Source: an uncultured Clostridia bacterium (GTDB lineage: Bacteria > Bacillota > Clostridia > Oscillospirales > Ruminococcaceae). From it: a stretch of 64,000 nucleotides of DNA. The first letter of the stretch is position 1; every line of letters begins with the position of its first letter. Position numbers and translations under genes: made by a program. The stretch covers positions 23,649 to 87,648 of the forward strand of contig CANQRG010000011.1 in assembly GCA_947626165.1 (NCBI GenBank). The letters run 5' to 3'. The notes under the pieces are model-generated. The model was not told the DNA's origin. It searched no databases and saw only the letters and a list, made by a program, of their open reading frames with translations. Shown piece after piece: positions 27,455 through 36,929 of the stretch.

Positions 27455-28810
27455 ATGAAAATTTTAGTAGTCGGCGGCGGCGGCCGTGAACACGCTATAA
27501 TTATGAAGCTTTCCGAATCGCCGAGAGTTGAAAAGCTGTATTGCACGCCCGGAAACGGCGGTATATCAAAATACGCTGAGTGCTTTAACATCGGAGCGTG
27601 TGACATTGAAGGTGTTGTGGCTCTTGCAAAAAAACTTGCCGTTGATATGGTGGTAGTAGCGCCCGACGATCCGCTTGTCCTCGGTATGGTCGATGCGCTT
27701 CAGGCAGAGGGATTTATGACTTTCGGACCTAAGAAAAACGCCGCTATTATCGAGGGTTCTAAGGTATTTTCAAAAGAGCTTATGAAAAAGTACAACATAC
27801 CGACTGCTGAATACGAGGTGTTTACCGACAGTCAGAAAGCCATTGACTATATTAAAGAAAAAAACACCTACCCTGCCGTTGTCAAGGCAGACGGTCTTGC
27901 TTTGGGTAAAGGTGTTATAATTGCTGAAAATGAGGCTCAGGCTATTGACGCCGTGAACTCAATTATGAACGATAAAATTTTCGGCGAAAGCGGCTCTAAG
28001 CTTGTCGTTGAGGAATTTCTTACAGGTCCAGAGGTATCTGTTCTGTCGTTCACCGACGGAAAAACTATTGTTCCTATGATATCGTCTATGGATCATAAAC
28101 GTGCATTGGACGGCGATAAAGGTCTGAACACCGGCGGTATGGGCACTGTCGCTCCTAACCCTTACTACACTGAGGACGTTGCTAAGGAATGTATGGAGAA
28201 AATCTTTCTGCCCACCATAAAAGCTATGAACGCCGAAGGCAGAACCTTTGAAGGCTGTTTATATTTCGGACTTATGCTGACAAAGAACGGTCCTAAGGTT
28301 ATAGAATACAACTGCCGTTTCGGGGACCCTGAAACTCAGGTCGTACTTCCCATGCTAGAGGGCGATTTATGTGAAATTTTCGAAGCTGTATACAATCACG
28401 AGCTTGACAAGGTTTCAATTGACTGGAAACAGGGCTTTTGTACCTGCGTTGTAATGGCAAGCGGTGGATATCCAAAATCCTACCCAAAGGGCATTGAGAT
28501 TTATGGTCTTGACGACAACGGGCAGGTTGAAAACGCTTTTGTTTACCACGCAGGAACAAAGTTTGAAAATGGTGTTTTCAAAACAAACGGAGGCAGAGTT
28601 CTCGGCGTTACTTGCAATGCTCTTACGCTTCAAGGAGCGCTTGACAAGTCATATTCCGCCGTATCAAAAATCAAGTGGGAAAATGCTCATATCAGAAGTG
28701 ATATTGGAAAACGTGCCCTAGCTGCGCTTGACAGCGATCCGCTTGCGCTTCACTACAAGGACGATATGGAGGATTACATTGAAGAAAACGGTGTTTACCT
28801 CCGCCAATAG
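27455..28810 (+). CDS. purD: Phosphoribosylamine-glycine ligase (GAR synthetase)
   Basis: Ligates glycine to phosphoribosylamine. 451 residues, a little longer than the usual 420-430. ATP-grasp enzyme with VVGGGGREHAI, CTPGNGGISKYA, KADGLALGKGV, GGMGTVAPNP and YNCRFGDPETQ. Last gene of the cluster; an interspersed repeat begins at its stop codon. Confidence 0.97.
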   Translation: MKILVVGGGGREHAIIMKLSESPRVEKLYCTPGNGGISKYAECFNIGACDIEGVVALAKKLAVDMVVVAPDDPLVLGMVDALQAEGFMTFGPKKNAAIIEGSKVFSKELMKKYNIPTAEYEVFTDSQKAIDYIKEKNTYPAVVKADGLALGKGVIIAENEAQAIDAVNSIMNDKIFGESGSKLVVEEFLTGPEVSVLSFTDGKTIVPMISSMDHKRALDGDKGLNTGGMGTVAPNPYYTEDVAKECMEKIFLPTIKAMNAEGRTFEGCLYFGLMLTKNGPKVIEYNCRFGDPETQVVLPMLEGDLCEIFEAVYNHELDKVSIDWKQGFCTCVVMASGGYPKSYPKGIEIYGLDDNGQVENAFVYHAGTKFENGVFKTNGGRVLGVTCNALTLQGALDKSYSAVSKIKWENAHIRSDIGKRALAALDSDPLALHYKDDMEDYIEENGVYLRQ

Positions 28811-28916
28811 CCGGCAGGGTGAACCCTGCACGCTGCATATTATAAATTTGAAAAATCATCAAATTAGTGCAGCGGCAGGCTTATTAATTGATAATTGACA
28901 ATTGTCAGAAGCAAGA
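28810..28916. repeat. Interspersed palindrome-bearing repeat, copy B
   Basis: Begins at the purD stop codon and matches 4351-4477 in order and orientation: GCCGGCAGGG, hairpin GCAGGG-TGAA-CCCTGC, ATTTGAAAAAT, TTAGTGCA, CGGCAGGCTTAT, AATTGATAAT, TCAGAAGCAAGA. It lacks the internal duplication of copy A. Confidence 0.75.
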
Positions 28917-28970
28917 TGTTAACTCCAAGAAAAATAAATAAGAATTTAAGATTATAAGTTTGTTGAATTT

Positions 28971-29002
28971 AAAACACCTACCCGAATTTGGATAGGTGTT
29001 TT
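28971..29002. terminator. Bidirectional terminator between purD and the PepSY gene
   Basis: AAAACACCTA and TAGGTGTTTT form the stem of a hairpin between convergent genes; A and T tracts flank it on both sides. Confidence 0.85.
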
Positions 29003-29022
29003 ATCATTTACTCTATTTAACT

Positions 29023-29664
29023 TTAATCATCAAAAACAGATTCTGTTTCCCAAGAAATTATATTTCCCGTTTCGCTGTCTATTTCAAAATCATACTCCAT
29101 ATTTTTGTAAACTATAGAGCCTTCATAGATCTGTCTGCCGTCGTCATATTCTGAATGAATACGAATATCTTTTTCGGTAGCTCCTTTTACCTTGCTAAGC
29201 GCAGTTTTCTTTGCTTTATCTAATGACACATCTGCATTATTTTGCGCCGTTGAGCCGAAGTCGTTATCTATATCTGTATCCTTACTGCGAATGCTTCCGT
29301 CCTGAGCAGAAATCTCATACTCATATTCTTTATTGCCCACATAGAAATCAACCTCGTATAAAGATATTCCGTCATCAATTTTCTGATTTATCCTAATGCC
29401 GTTAACTTCAGACTCCGAAACATTTGCGTCTTTTAACGCAATATTTTTTGCGTCATCTTCTGAAATTGAAGTATTTGCAGCATTTGTACTCTGCGAAATT
29501 GTCGTGCTTTCAGATTGCTCTGTAACACTGGTATCAGCAAGACTCTCCGACAACTGAGTTGTATCACTTGATAAATCAGATGAAGTTTTATTTTTTTCGC
29601 CGCACCCTGCCATAATTGCCGTTATTGACATTAAAAAAGCCATAATTAGAATTTTCGTTTTCAT
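29023..29664 (-). CDS. PepSY-domain lipoprotein
   Basis: 213 residues. Lipobox MAGC (Cys 21), a Ser/Thr-rich linker to about 70, then two tandem PepSY-type units: SEDDAKNIALKDANVSESEV...EYEISAQDGSIRS and SLDKAKKTALSKVKGATEKD...DFEIDSETGNIIS. PepSY domains occur in secreted protease inhibitors and envelope sensors; the specific role is unknown. Monocistronic. Confidence 0.85.
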   Translation of the reverse strand: MKTKILIMAFLMSITAIMAGCGEKNKTSSDLSSDTTQLSESLADTSVTEQSESTTISQSTNAANTSISEDDAKNIALKDANVSESEVNGIRINQKIDDGISLYEVDFYVGNKEYEYEISAQDGSIRSKDTDIDNDFGSTAQNNADVSLDKAKKTALSKVKGATEKDIRIHSEYDDGRQIYEGSIVYKNMEYDFEIDSETGNIISWETESVFDD

Positions 29665-29776
29665 TGTTCTGACCTCCGTTATTATAAGTTACTTTGATTC
29701 TATCAATATAATTTTAACAAATTTACAATATTTTATGTATGAATTATGATTTTACCAAATATTTCGTAGTGATGCA

Positions 29777-29806
29777 AAAATCGGCACCGAGTTAAGCGAT
29801 GCCGAT
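29777..29806 (-). terminator. Terminator after mazF
   Basis: On the minus strand ATCGGCATCG pairs with CGGTGCCGAT (one G-U pair), followed by TTTT, about 70 nt downstream of the mazF stop. Confidence 0.8.
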
Positions 29807-29872
29807 ATATTTAACATATAAATCTATAAAATTTTAATAAGTAAAAATTATTTGCGATATGATATATTTTAT

Positions 29873-30244
29873 TTAAGTTCTGCCGCCTAAACCAAAGGAA
29901 ATCGACAACGCACTGTTCACAGCGGACATTGAGCTTGTATCAAGCTCTCCCATTCTCTCTTTTAGACGTGTTTTATCTATAGTTCTTATCTGCTCTAACA
30001 AAACTACCGAATTTTTCGCAAGACCGCAGCTTGAAGCGTTTACTGCAATATGTGTAGGCAGCTTTGCCTTATCCATTTTGCTTGTTATCGCCGCCGCTAT
30101 AACGGTAGGGCTGTGCTTGTTCCCGACGTCGTTCTGGACAATAAGCACAGGTCTCATTCCCCCTTGCTCCGAGCCGACTACCGGGCTTAAGTCTGCGTAA
30201 TATATTTCTCCCCTGTGAATTCCGTTGTCATAATAACCCGACAC
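29873..30244 (-). CDS. mazF: MazF/PemK-family mRNA interferase
   Basis: A sequence-specific endoribonuclease of the EndoA/MazF type. [44 protein letters not shown] and [15 protein letters not shown] are diagnostic. I place the start at GTG 30244 (GGGAG eight nt upstream), giving about 123 residues; an ATG at 30265 lacks a site. No MazE-like antitoxin is visible upstream (30245-30568) or downstream, so it is an orphan here, unlike the usual paired arrangement. Confidence 0.9.
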   Translation of the reverse strand: MSGYYDNGIHRGEIYYADLSPVVGSEQGGMRPVLIVQNDVGNKHSPTVIAAAITSKMDKAKLPTHIAVNASSCGLAKNSVVLLEQIRTIDKTRLKERMGELDTSSMSAVNSALSISFGLGGRT

Positions 30245-30461
30245 ATATAACACTCCCATTTTCATTTGATATTAGTGTTGACCGCACAAATAAGTTTTAA
30301 ACACCTTTATATTAAAAACGGGGAGCAAAAGGTGTGATAGTTTATTATATGACATTGTTCTTTAAAATGTGATAAAAAATTTATTGGTTATAGTGATGCA
30401 GAATTTTATTTTCAAAAGTTTTAAGTTAATATTTATCTTCAGTCATTTACTCTTAAAACCC

Positions 30462-30490
30462 TTGCGTTTACTTACAAAATAGTGTATAAT
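30462..30490 (+). promoter_or_regulatory. Promoter of the gatCAB operon
   Basis: TTGCGT (30462-30467), 17-nt spacer, TATAAT (30485-30490), 78 nt before gatC. The rest of the 30245-30568 gap is AT-rich, with no further gene seen. Confidence 0.65.
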
Positions 30491-30568
30491 AAAATCTAAG
30501 TATTGGATTATTATGTCCAAAATAAGGAAAAGTAATTATAGCTAATATTTCAGAAAGGACAAATCGTT

Positions 30569-30847
30569 ATGGATTTAGAAATGGTAAAATACTTAGCAGA
30601 GCTTGGTAAACTTGATTTTACCGACGATGAGCTTAAAAAGGCGTCAAGCGATATGACAAGCATTATTGAGCTTATGGACAAGGTAAAGGAAATTGATGTC
30701 ACCTATGACGCTCTTGCCGATAATAAGAATATATATTTAAACGACTTAAGAGAGGATTTCAATGAACCCTCAATGCCTACCGAAAAGGTAATTGCCAATG
30801 CTAAAAACAGAGATAACTGCTTTGTTGTTCCAAAGGTAGTGGAATAA
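30569..30847 (+). CDS. gatC: Asp/Glu-tRNA amidotransferase subunit C
   Basis: 92 residues, the usual size for the small GatC subunit that wraps GatA and GatB and stabilises the complex. VKYLAELGKLDFTDDELKK and the LRED..EPSMP segment fit the family. First gene of gatC-gatA-gatB. Confidence 0.93.
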   Translation: MDLEMVKYLAELGKLDFTDDELKKASSDMTSIIELMDKVKEIDVTYDALADNKNIYLNDLREDFNEPSMPTEKVIANAKNRDNCFVVPKVVE

Positions 30848-30892
30848 CAAAACGCACATTAATAAATTCCGTATTAATAAGGAGAATAATCA

Positions 30893-32350
30893 ATGGAACT
30901 GAAAAACAGCAGTATTAATGATATAAGAAAAGCTCTGGACGGAAAGAAAATTTCCGTTAAAGAGCTTACCGACGAATATTACAGCCGTATTGAATCGGCA
31001 GATAAAAAGCTTGACTGCTTTATAACCCTTTCAAAAGAACAGGCTTATAAGGCTTGCGATAAAGCACAGAAAAAAATCAATAAGGGCGAAGCTTCACCGC
31101 TGACGGGAATACCAATGGCGATTAAGGACAACATCTGCACAGAGGGTGTTAAAACCACCTGTGCGTCAAGAATGCTTGAAAACTTTATTCCGCCTTACAA
31201 CGCAACGGTTATGGATAAGCTGGAGAACGAGGGTATAGTAATGCTCGGAAAGGTTTCTATGGACGAGTTTGCAATGGGCGGTTCTACACAAACTGCGGCA
31301 TTCAAGAAAACCAAGAACCCGTATGATACTGACAGAGTACCGGGCGGTTCATCGGGAGGCTCGGCAAGTGCAGTTTCAGCAGACCTCTGCACAGCGGCTC
31401 TCGGCTCAGATACAGGCGGCTCGATACGTCAGCCTTCATCTTTCTGCGGAGTAACAGGTATGAAGCCGACCTACAGCCGTGTTTCAAGGTACGGTTTGGT
31501 TGCGTTCGCATCATCTCTCGACCAGATAGGACCTGTCGCTAAAAACGCTCAGGACTGCGGGACCATACTAAATGCTATTTGCGGCTTTGATATTCACGAC
31601 GGAACATCAGCTAAAGTAGACGTTCCCGACTTTAACGCAAAAATCGGCAAGGATATAAAGGGATTGAAAATCGCCCTGCCTAAAGAGTTTTTTGCTGAGG
31701 GAATAGACGTTGGTATAAAAACTGCGGTTTTAAAAGCCGCTGACGAATACAAAGCTATGGGTGCAGAGCTTGTAGAATGTTCTATGCCGTCGCTTAAATA
31801 TGCAATTCCGGCATACTATCTTATTGCGTCTGCTGAGGCAGCTTCAAACCTTTCAAGATACGACGGTATAAAATACGGTCACAGAACTGATAAGAAGTGC
31901 GAGTCATATGATGAGCTTATCAAAGCGTCAAGACGTGAGGGCTTCGGCGACGAGGTTAAAAGAAGAATACTGCTCGGCAACTATGCTCTTTCCAGCGGTT
32001 ACTACGACGCTTATTACGGAAAGGCAATGGCTTTAAGACAGCTTATTAGAAAAGAATACAACGATATTTTTGAAAAGTGTGATGTTATTTTAACACCTAC
32101 AACGCCAACAACTGCATATCGCTGTGATGAAAATATATCCGACCCTGTAAAGATGTATCAGGCTGATATTTGCACAGTTACTGTAAATATTGCAGGACTT
32201 CCTGCAATCTCGACCCCGTGCGGATATGACGGTAAGGGACTTCCTATCGGAATGTCGATTATCGGAAAGCCTTTTGACGAGCAGACGGTAATTCAGACAG
32301 CGGACGCCTATGAAAAGAACTTTACAAGAGTTTTACCAAACATAGATTAA
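30893..32350 (+). CDS. gatA: Asp/Glu-tRNA amidotransferase subunit A
   Basis: The amidase that releases ammonia from glutamine for conversion of Asp-tRNA(Asn) and Glu-tRNA(Gln). 485 residues with the Ser-cisSer-Lys site: Lys in MAIKDNIC, and the Gly/Ser-rich signature GGSSGGSASAVSADLCTAAL with GSDTGGSIRQP. 18 nt before the gatB fusion gene. Confidence 0.97.
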   Translation: MELKNSSINDIRKALDGKKISVKELTDEYYSRIESADKKLDCFITLSKEQAYKACDKAQKKINKGEASPLTGIPMAIKDNICTEGVKTTCASRMLENFIPPYNATVMDKLENEGIVMLGKVSMDEFAMGGSTQTAAFKKTKNPYDTDRVPGGSSGGSASAVSADLCTAALGSDTGGSIRQPSSFCGVTGMKPTYSRVSRYGLVAFASSLDQIGPVAKNAQDCGTILNAICGFDIHDGTSAKVDVPDFNAKIGKDIKGLKIALPKEFFAEGIDVGIKTAVLKAADEYKAMGAELVECSMPSLKYAIPAYYLIASAEAASNLSRYDGIKYGHRTDKKCESYDELIKASRREGFGDEVKRRILLGNYALSSGYYDAYYGKAMALRQLIRKEYNDIFEKCDVILTPTTPTTAYRCDENISDPVKMYQADICTVTVNIAGLPAISTPCGYDGKGLPIGMSIIGKPFDEQTVIQTADAYEKNFTRVLPNID

Positions 32351-32368
32351 TAACGGAGGAACAGACAA

Positions 32369-35257
32369 ATGGAGAATAAATATATAACAGTCATCGGTCT
32401 TGAAATTCACTCCGAGCTGCTTACTAAATCAAAGGTTTTCTGCACCTGCAACGCTGAGTTCGGAGGCGACCAAAATACAAGGTGCTGTCCTGTATGCACA
32501 GGTATGCCGGGAACACTTCCCGTTATCAATCAAACTGCCGTTGAATACGCAGTAAAAGCAGGCTTTGCGCTGGGCTGTAACATCAGCAAGTTTTCTGTGT
32601 TCGACAGAAAAAACTACTTCTACCCCGACCTGCCAAAGGCATATCAGATCTCACAGCTTCAAAGACCCCTCTGCTTAGACGGTCTTGTTCCTATTGAGGT
32701 CGACGGCAAAAAGAAGAATATCAGAATAAACCGTATACATCTTGAGGAGGACGCAGGAAAGCTGATACACGACGATTTTAACGGTGTTTCGCTTGCCGAC
32801 TATAACAGATGCGGAATACCTCTTATCGAGATAGTTACCGAGCCTGACATTTCGTCTGCTGAGGAGGCTCAGGCTTTTGTGTCGCAGATTGCGCTTTTGC
32901 TAAAATACGCAGGTGTCAGCGACTGTAAAATGGAACAGGGTTCATTGAGATGCGACGTAAATATTTCTCTTATGAAGCCTGACGATAAAGAGTTCGGAAC
33001 CCGTGCGGAAATCAAGAACCTAAACTCAATAAAGGCTATCGGCAGAGCAATAAAATACGAGGAAAGACGTCAGGCTCTCTTGCTTGACGCAGGAAAGCGT
33101 GTTATCCAAGAAACAAGAAGATACAACGAAAACCGTGACGTCACCACTTCAATGAGAAACAAAGAAAACGCTCACGATTACAGATACTTCCCAGAGCCGG
33201 ATATTTTGCAGGTAAACTTCACTGATGAAATGCTCGACGATATCAAAGCAAAACTGCCTGAAATGCCTGATAAAAGAATCAAGAGATATGTTGAAAAATT
33301 CGGTCTGAGCGAGACAGACGCTAAAATCTTGATTCAGTCTAAGGTCGTTTCTGATTTCTTTGACGACGCTGTAAAAGCATATAACAACCCAAAGAGCATA
33401 GCCTCATTTATTCTGCGTGAATTTATGAGAAGGCTCAATCTGGGCGAAATTGATTTGGATAATCTCAATTTCACAGCCGAAGATGTTGCAGAACTGGTTA
33501 AACTTTCAGACGAGGAAAAGGTATCTTTAAACGACGCAAACAAGACATTCAGGGAGATGGTCGAAACAGGAAAGCCCTGCAGTGAAATTATAAAGGCAAA
33601 CGGATACTTGATAGAGCTTGACAACTCAAAGGTAGAAGCAGGAATCGACGAGATTTTAGCGGCTAACCCGGAACAGGTTGAACAGTACAGAAACGGCGAA
33701 ACAAAGGTATTCGGCTTCTTTATGGGAAAATGCACAAAGGCGCTCAAAGGCGTCGGCACGCCAAAGGTTATAAAAGAAATTCTGGAGAGCAAACTGAAAT
33801 CCGGTGAAACACAACAGCAAACACAGACATCGGAAGAAAGTGCAAAGTCTGAAAGCAACTCAAAGCCTGACACATCAAAGCTCACTAAATATGAAAATCC
33901 TGATAAATTCACACCAAAAACAGAAGCAGATAACGACAAGCTTTTAGTCATAAGCGGTAAAAACGTAATGCAGGAATTTGACGTTGAAACTGCTCAGAAC
34001 AATATCGGCTCGGAGGTCGAGTTCTCCGGCTGTGTTCATAAGGTCAAATCAATGGGAAGCATCTCGTTTGTTGTTATACGAACAGCGAGAGACGTTATTC
34101 AAACCGTATATAATAAGGATAACTGCAAAGACAGTATAGACGGTCTGCACGAGGGTTACTTTGTTCATATTAAAGGCACTGTCAACGAAAACAAGCGTGA
34201 CCAGAACGGCATTGAGGTTATTCTTAGTGAGATAAAGCTGATCTCAAGACCTAAAGAAGAATACCCTCTCAAGATTTCTCAGGGTGAGCTTAAATGCACG
34301 CTTGATGTGAATCTCGACAACAGAAGCGTTTCCTTGAGAAACCCTTATCAGCGTGCAATCTTCAAGCTTCAGGAAGGTCTTGTTCAGGGAATGCACGAGT
34401 TTATGAGAATGAACAACTTCACTGAAATCCACACTCCGAAAATCGTTGCTCAGGGCGCAGAGGGCGGAGCAAATATATTCAAGATAGATTATTTCGGTCA
34501 CCCTGCGTTTTTGAACCAGTCTCCTCAGTTTTATAAGCAGGCGGCTATCGCCTTCTATGACAGAGTTTATGAAATAGCTCCTGTTTACAGAGCAGAAAAG
34601 CACGCAACATCACGTCATATTAATGAATATATCGGTCTTGACTTTGAAATGGGATATATCGACAGTATGTATGACGTTATGAATATGGAAACAGCAATGC
34701 TCAAACATATTTTTGCATACATTGAGAAAAACTACCCTAAGGAAATAAAACTGCTCAACGCTGATGTTCCGCATATTACTGATATACCGTCAATTAGATT
34801 TTCTGACGCCATTGAGCTTTTACGAGGCAAAAATGTTTCAACGAAGTTTGACTTAGACCCAGAGGACGAGGTAAATCTTTGCAAGTATGCAAAAGAAAAG
34901 TATGACAGCGAGTTTATATTCATAACCCACTTCCCCAGCTCTAAGCCTCCGTTTTATGCTATGGACGACAAAGATGATCCTAAGGCGGCATATAAATTTG
35001 ACTTGATATTCAGAGGTTTGGAGATAACCTCCGGCGGTCAAAGAATCCACGATTATGACGAGCAGGTAGCTAAAATGAAACGTCAGGGCTTAGACCCTGC
35101 CGACTTTGAAAACTATCTGGAATCGCATAAGTACGGTCTTCCACCGCACGGCGGATTGGGAATAGGTCTGGAGCGTCTTTTGATGAAGCTATTAAACTAC
35201 TCAAATATTCGTGAAACATCAATGTTCCCTAGGGATTTAAACAGATTGCTGCCGTAG
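32369..35257 (+). CDS. gatB: GatB fused to archaeal-type aspartyl-tRNA synthetase
   Basis: A single 962-residue frame. Residues 1 to about 477 are a complete GatB: zinc-type cysteines FCTCN...RCCPVC, SMRNKENAHDYRYFPEPD, and the YqeY-like tail ending at KVIKEILESKLKSGE. A Gln/Ser/Thr/Glu linker (about 478-518) leads to a complete class II AspRS: OB fold about 520-620, catalytic core about 657-962 with NQSPQFYKQ, motif 2 YRAEKHATSRHINEY, RGLEITSGGQRIHDY, and motif 3 GLGIGLERLLM. The size (about 440 residues) and motifs match the archaeal/eukaryal-type AspRS rather than the bacterial type with a GAD insertion. The natural reading is a tethered enzyme making Asp-tRNA(Asn) and passing it to GatCAB. 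In the OB fold a Cys occupies the place (SGCVH) where discriminating archaeal AspRS have Trp (GWVH), which fits non-discriminating recognition; that is inference. Confidence 0.95.
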   Translation: MENKYITVIGLEIHSELLTKSKVFCTCNAEFGGDQNTRCCPVCTGMPGTLPVINQTAVEYAVKAGFALGCNISKFSVFDRKNYFYPDLPKAYQISQLQRPLCLDGLVPIEVDGKKKNIRINRIHLEEDAGKLIHDDFNGVSLADYNRCGIPLIEIVTEPDISSAEEAQAFVSQIALLLKYAGVSDCKMEQGSLRCDVNISLMKPDDKEFGTRAEIKNLNSIKAIGRAIKYEERRQALLLDAGKRVIQETRRYNENRDVTTSMRNKENAHDYRYFPEPDILQVNFTDEMLDDIKAKLPEMPDKRIKRYVEKFGLSETDAKILIQSKVVSDFFDDAVKAYNNPKSIASFILREFMRRLNLGEIDLDNLNFTAEDVAELVKLSDEEKVSLNDANKTFREMVETGKPCSEIIKANGYLIELDNSKVEAGIDEILAANPEQVEQYRNGETKVFGFFMGKCTKALKGVGTPKVIKEILESKLKSGETQQQTQTSEESAKSESNSKPDTSKLTKYENPDKFTPKTEADNDKLLVISGKNVMQEFDVETAQNNIGSEVEFSGCVHKVKSMGSISFVVIRTARDVIQTVYNKDNCKDSIDGLHEGYFVHIKGTVNENKRDQNGIEVILSEIKLISRPKEEYPLKISQGELKCTLDVNLDNRSVSLRNPYQRAIFKLQEGLVQGMHEFMRMNNFTEIHTPKIVAQGAEGGANIFKIDYFGHPAFLNQSPQFYKQAAIAFYDRVYEIAPVYRAEKHATSRHINEYIGLDFEMGYIDSMYDVMNMETAMLKHIFAYIEKNYPKEIKLLNADVPHITDIPSIRFSDAIELLRGKNVSTKFDLDPEDEVNLCKYAKEKYDSEFIFITHFPSSKPPFYAMDDKDDPKAAYKFDLIFRGLEITSGGQRIHDYDEQVAKMKRQGLDPADFENYLESHKYGLPPHGGLGIGLERLLMKLLNYSNIRETSMFPRDLNRLLP

Positions 35258-35357
35258 TTTTTTATCACATTATTGTCACATTAATATGTAATACTATCCA
35301 TAAGTAAAACCTGTTTTGAGGTCAAGTGATAAAACTTAAAATGAATGGAGAAACATT

Positions 35358-36809
35358 ATGGACGAAAATAAAAATCAAGAAGAAATTTTAAGTGATGAGT
35401 TTCAATCTGACGAAAACCCAGTTGATGATGTTCAATCTGATGAAATTATTTCTGATGATACTGTTGTTAATAATGATGAGTTAGATACTGATAGTGAATT
35501 TTCAGAATATGAATCTGAAACAGATAACACATATACTCCTATCTTAGGTGAGGACGCTGAAACTGATTATTTAACCGAAAGTGATTCAAGTACAAAGAAA
35601 TCAGATTGGACTACAAAGATTTTGATTCCAGTAATTGTTGTTCTTGCGGCGGTGATAGTTGCGCTGGTCATTCTTCAACTTAACAAGACAAATGCAAATA
35701 CAACTTCGAACAGCAATTCAAACTCTGCTTTGGCAAGCTCTTCTGCTGAAGTTCCCGAACCGTCCTTTAAAATCGACGGCAAAAAAGTTGACACCGATGA
35801 TTTAGTTTTTTTGAAAATCGACGGAAATGAAATTGGATTTGATGAGCTTAGAAACTGCTATTATCAATTTTTATACGGCTACGGTCAATATTACGGCATA
35901 TCTGAGGATACCTTCAAAAGTGCAAGCGGCGATGATCTAAAAAATATGTTCAATTCATTCAAGGATAGTCTTGCCGAGTATATAAAAGGTGGTTATGTTC
36001 ACGCAAGCTATGCAAAAAAACACGGAATAACCTTCGATAAAGATGATGAAAAGGCTGTAAAGGAAAGAATTCAATCAATTAAAGACGAGCAAGGCAAAAA
36101 TTATAAATCGTTTCTTAAAGAAAATTATATGACAGAAACTTATCTTAACACAGCTATGAAAAACAATGTTCTCGCCGATAAGGTTGAGAAAACACTGTCT
36201 ATTCCCCAGAAGGACTTTTACAAAACCGCCCAAAAAGAGCTTTATCAGGTAAAGCAAATATTTATACCTTTTGGTTCTGAAGAAAAAATATCAGATGAGG
36301 TTTTATCTTCAAACAGCATTAAGGATTATGACAAACTTTCAAATCCGAAAAAGGCAGAGGCGATTTTTTCTAATTATGACGCTTTGAGCGACAGTAAGAA
36401 AAATCAGGCAAAAAAGGCTTCCAAAAAGGTTGCCGAAAACATTTATCAAAAGCTTAAATCTGGTGCAGATTTCGATACCCTTATGAAGAATAACACTTAC
36501 GATTCTTTGTATGAAAGCTACCCAAAAGGCGTATTAGTCGGCAAGGACTATGAATACGATGAGGCTTATCTTAAGGCAGCATTGAAATTAAAAGAAAACG
36601 AGATGAGCGAAGTCATAGAATCAAGCTCCGGATACCATATCATTATGCGTGTTCCGTTGAACAAAGAATATATCAATAAAAATATTGAATACTTTGCTCA
36701 GACCTATAATGACAATGCCGTTAATAAAGTTTTATATAAGGTATATGAAAATATTAAGGTCGAGCAAACCGATGTCTATAAAAACTTTCAGTACGGTGAT
36801 TTGACTTAA
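35358..36809 (+). CDS. Membrane-anchored parvulin-type foldase (PrsA/SurA-like)
   Basis: 483 residues. An acidic cytoplasmic N-terminus (about 1-80) precedes one transmembrane segment (ILIPVIVVLAAVIVALVIL, about 88-106), then an extracellular SurA_N-like helical region (FDELRNCYYQFLYGYGQYYG...) and a PpiC-like rotamase near residues 370-445 (GADFDTLMKNN, YPKGVLVGKDYEYDEA, EMSEVIESSSGYHIIMRV). It likely assists folding of exported proteins. It is not a lipoprotein, unlike Bacillus PrsA. Confidence 0.82.
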   Translation: MDENKNQEEILSDEFQSDENPVDDVQSDEIISDDTVVNNDELDTDSEFSEYESETDNTYTPILGEDAETDYLTESDSSTKKSDWTTKILIPVIVVLAAVIVALVILQLNKTNANTTSNSNSNSALASSSAEVPEPSFKIDGKKVDTDDLVFLKIDGNEIGFDELRNCYYQFLYGYGQYYGISEDTFKSASGDDLKNMFNSFKDSLAEYIKGGYVHASYAKKHGITFDKDDEKAVKERIQSIKDEQGKNYKSFLKENYMTETYLNTAMKNNVLADKVEKTLSIPQKDFYKTAQKELYQVKQIFIPFGSEEKISDEVLSSNSIKDYDKLSNPKKAEAIFSNYDALSDSKKNQAKKASKKVAENIYQKLKSGADFDTLMKNNTYDSLYESYPKGVLVGKDYEYDEAYLKAALKLKENEMSEVIESSSGYHIIMRVPLNKEYINKNIEYFAQTYNDNAVNKVLYKVYENIKVEQTDVYKNFQYGDLT

Positions 36810-36827
36810 AATTAAATAGTTCATTTA

Positions 36828-36860
36828 AGCAGAGGCTTTTAAAAGCTTCTGCTTTTTTTT
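36828..36860 (+). terminator. Terminator after the foldase gene
   Basis: A 13-bp stem (AGCAGAGGCTTTT/AAAAGCTTCTGCT, one mismatch) followed by a run of eight T. Confidence 0.92.
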
Positions 36861-36929
36861 GCGCTTAAATTTATTTGAAATATGAAATCATATTAGAATA
36901 TTACTCTGACTTATAAAATTTTAAAAATT

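Noticed and set aside
33334..33951. Long minus-strand open frame (205 codons) inside gatB-aspS
   Set aside because: It is antisense to well-conserved GatB codons and encodes a Ser/Phe-rich product with no start context, a shadow of the real gene.
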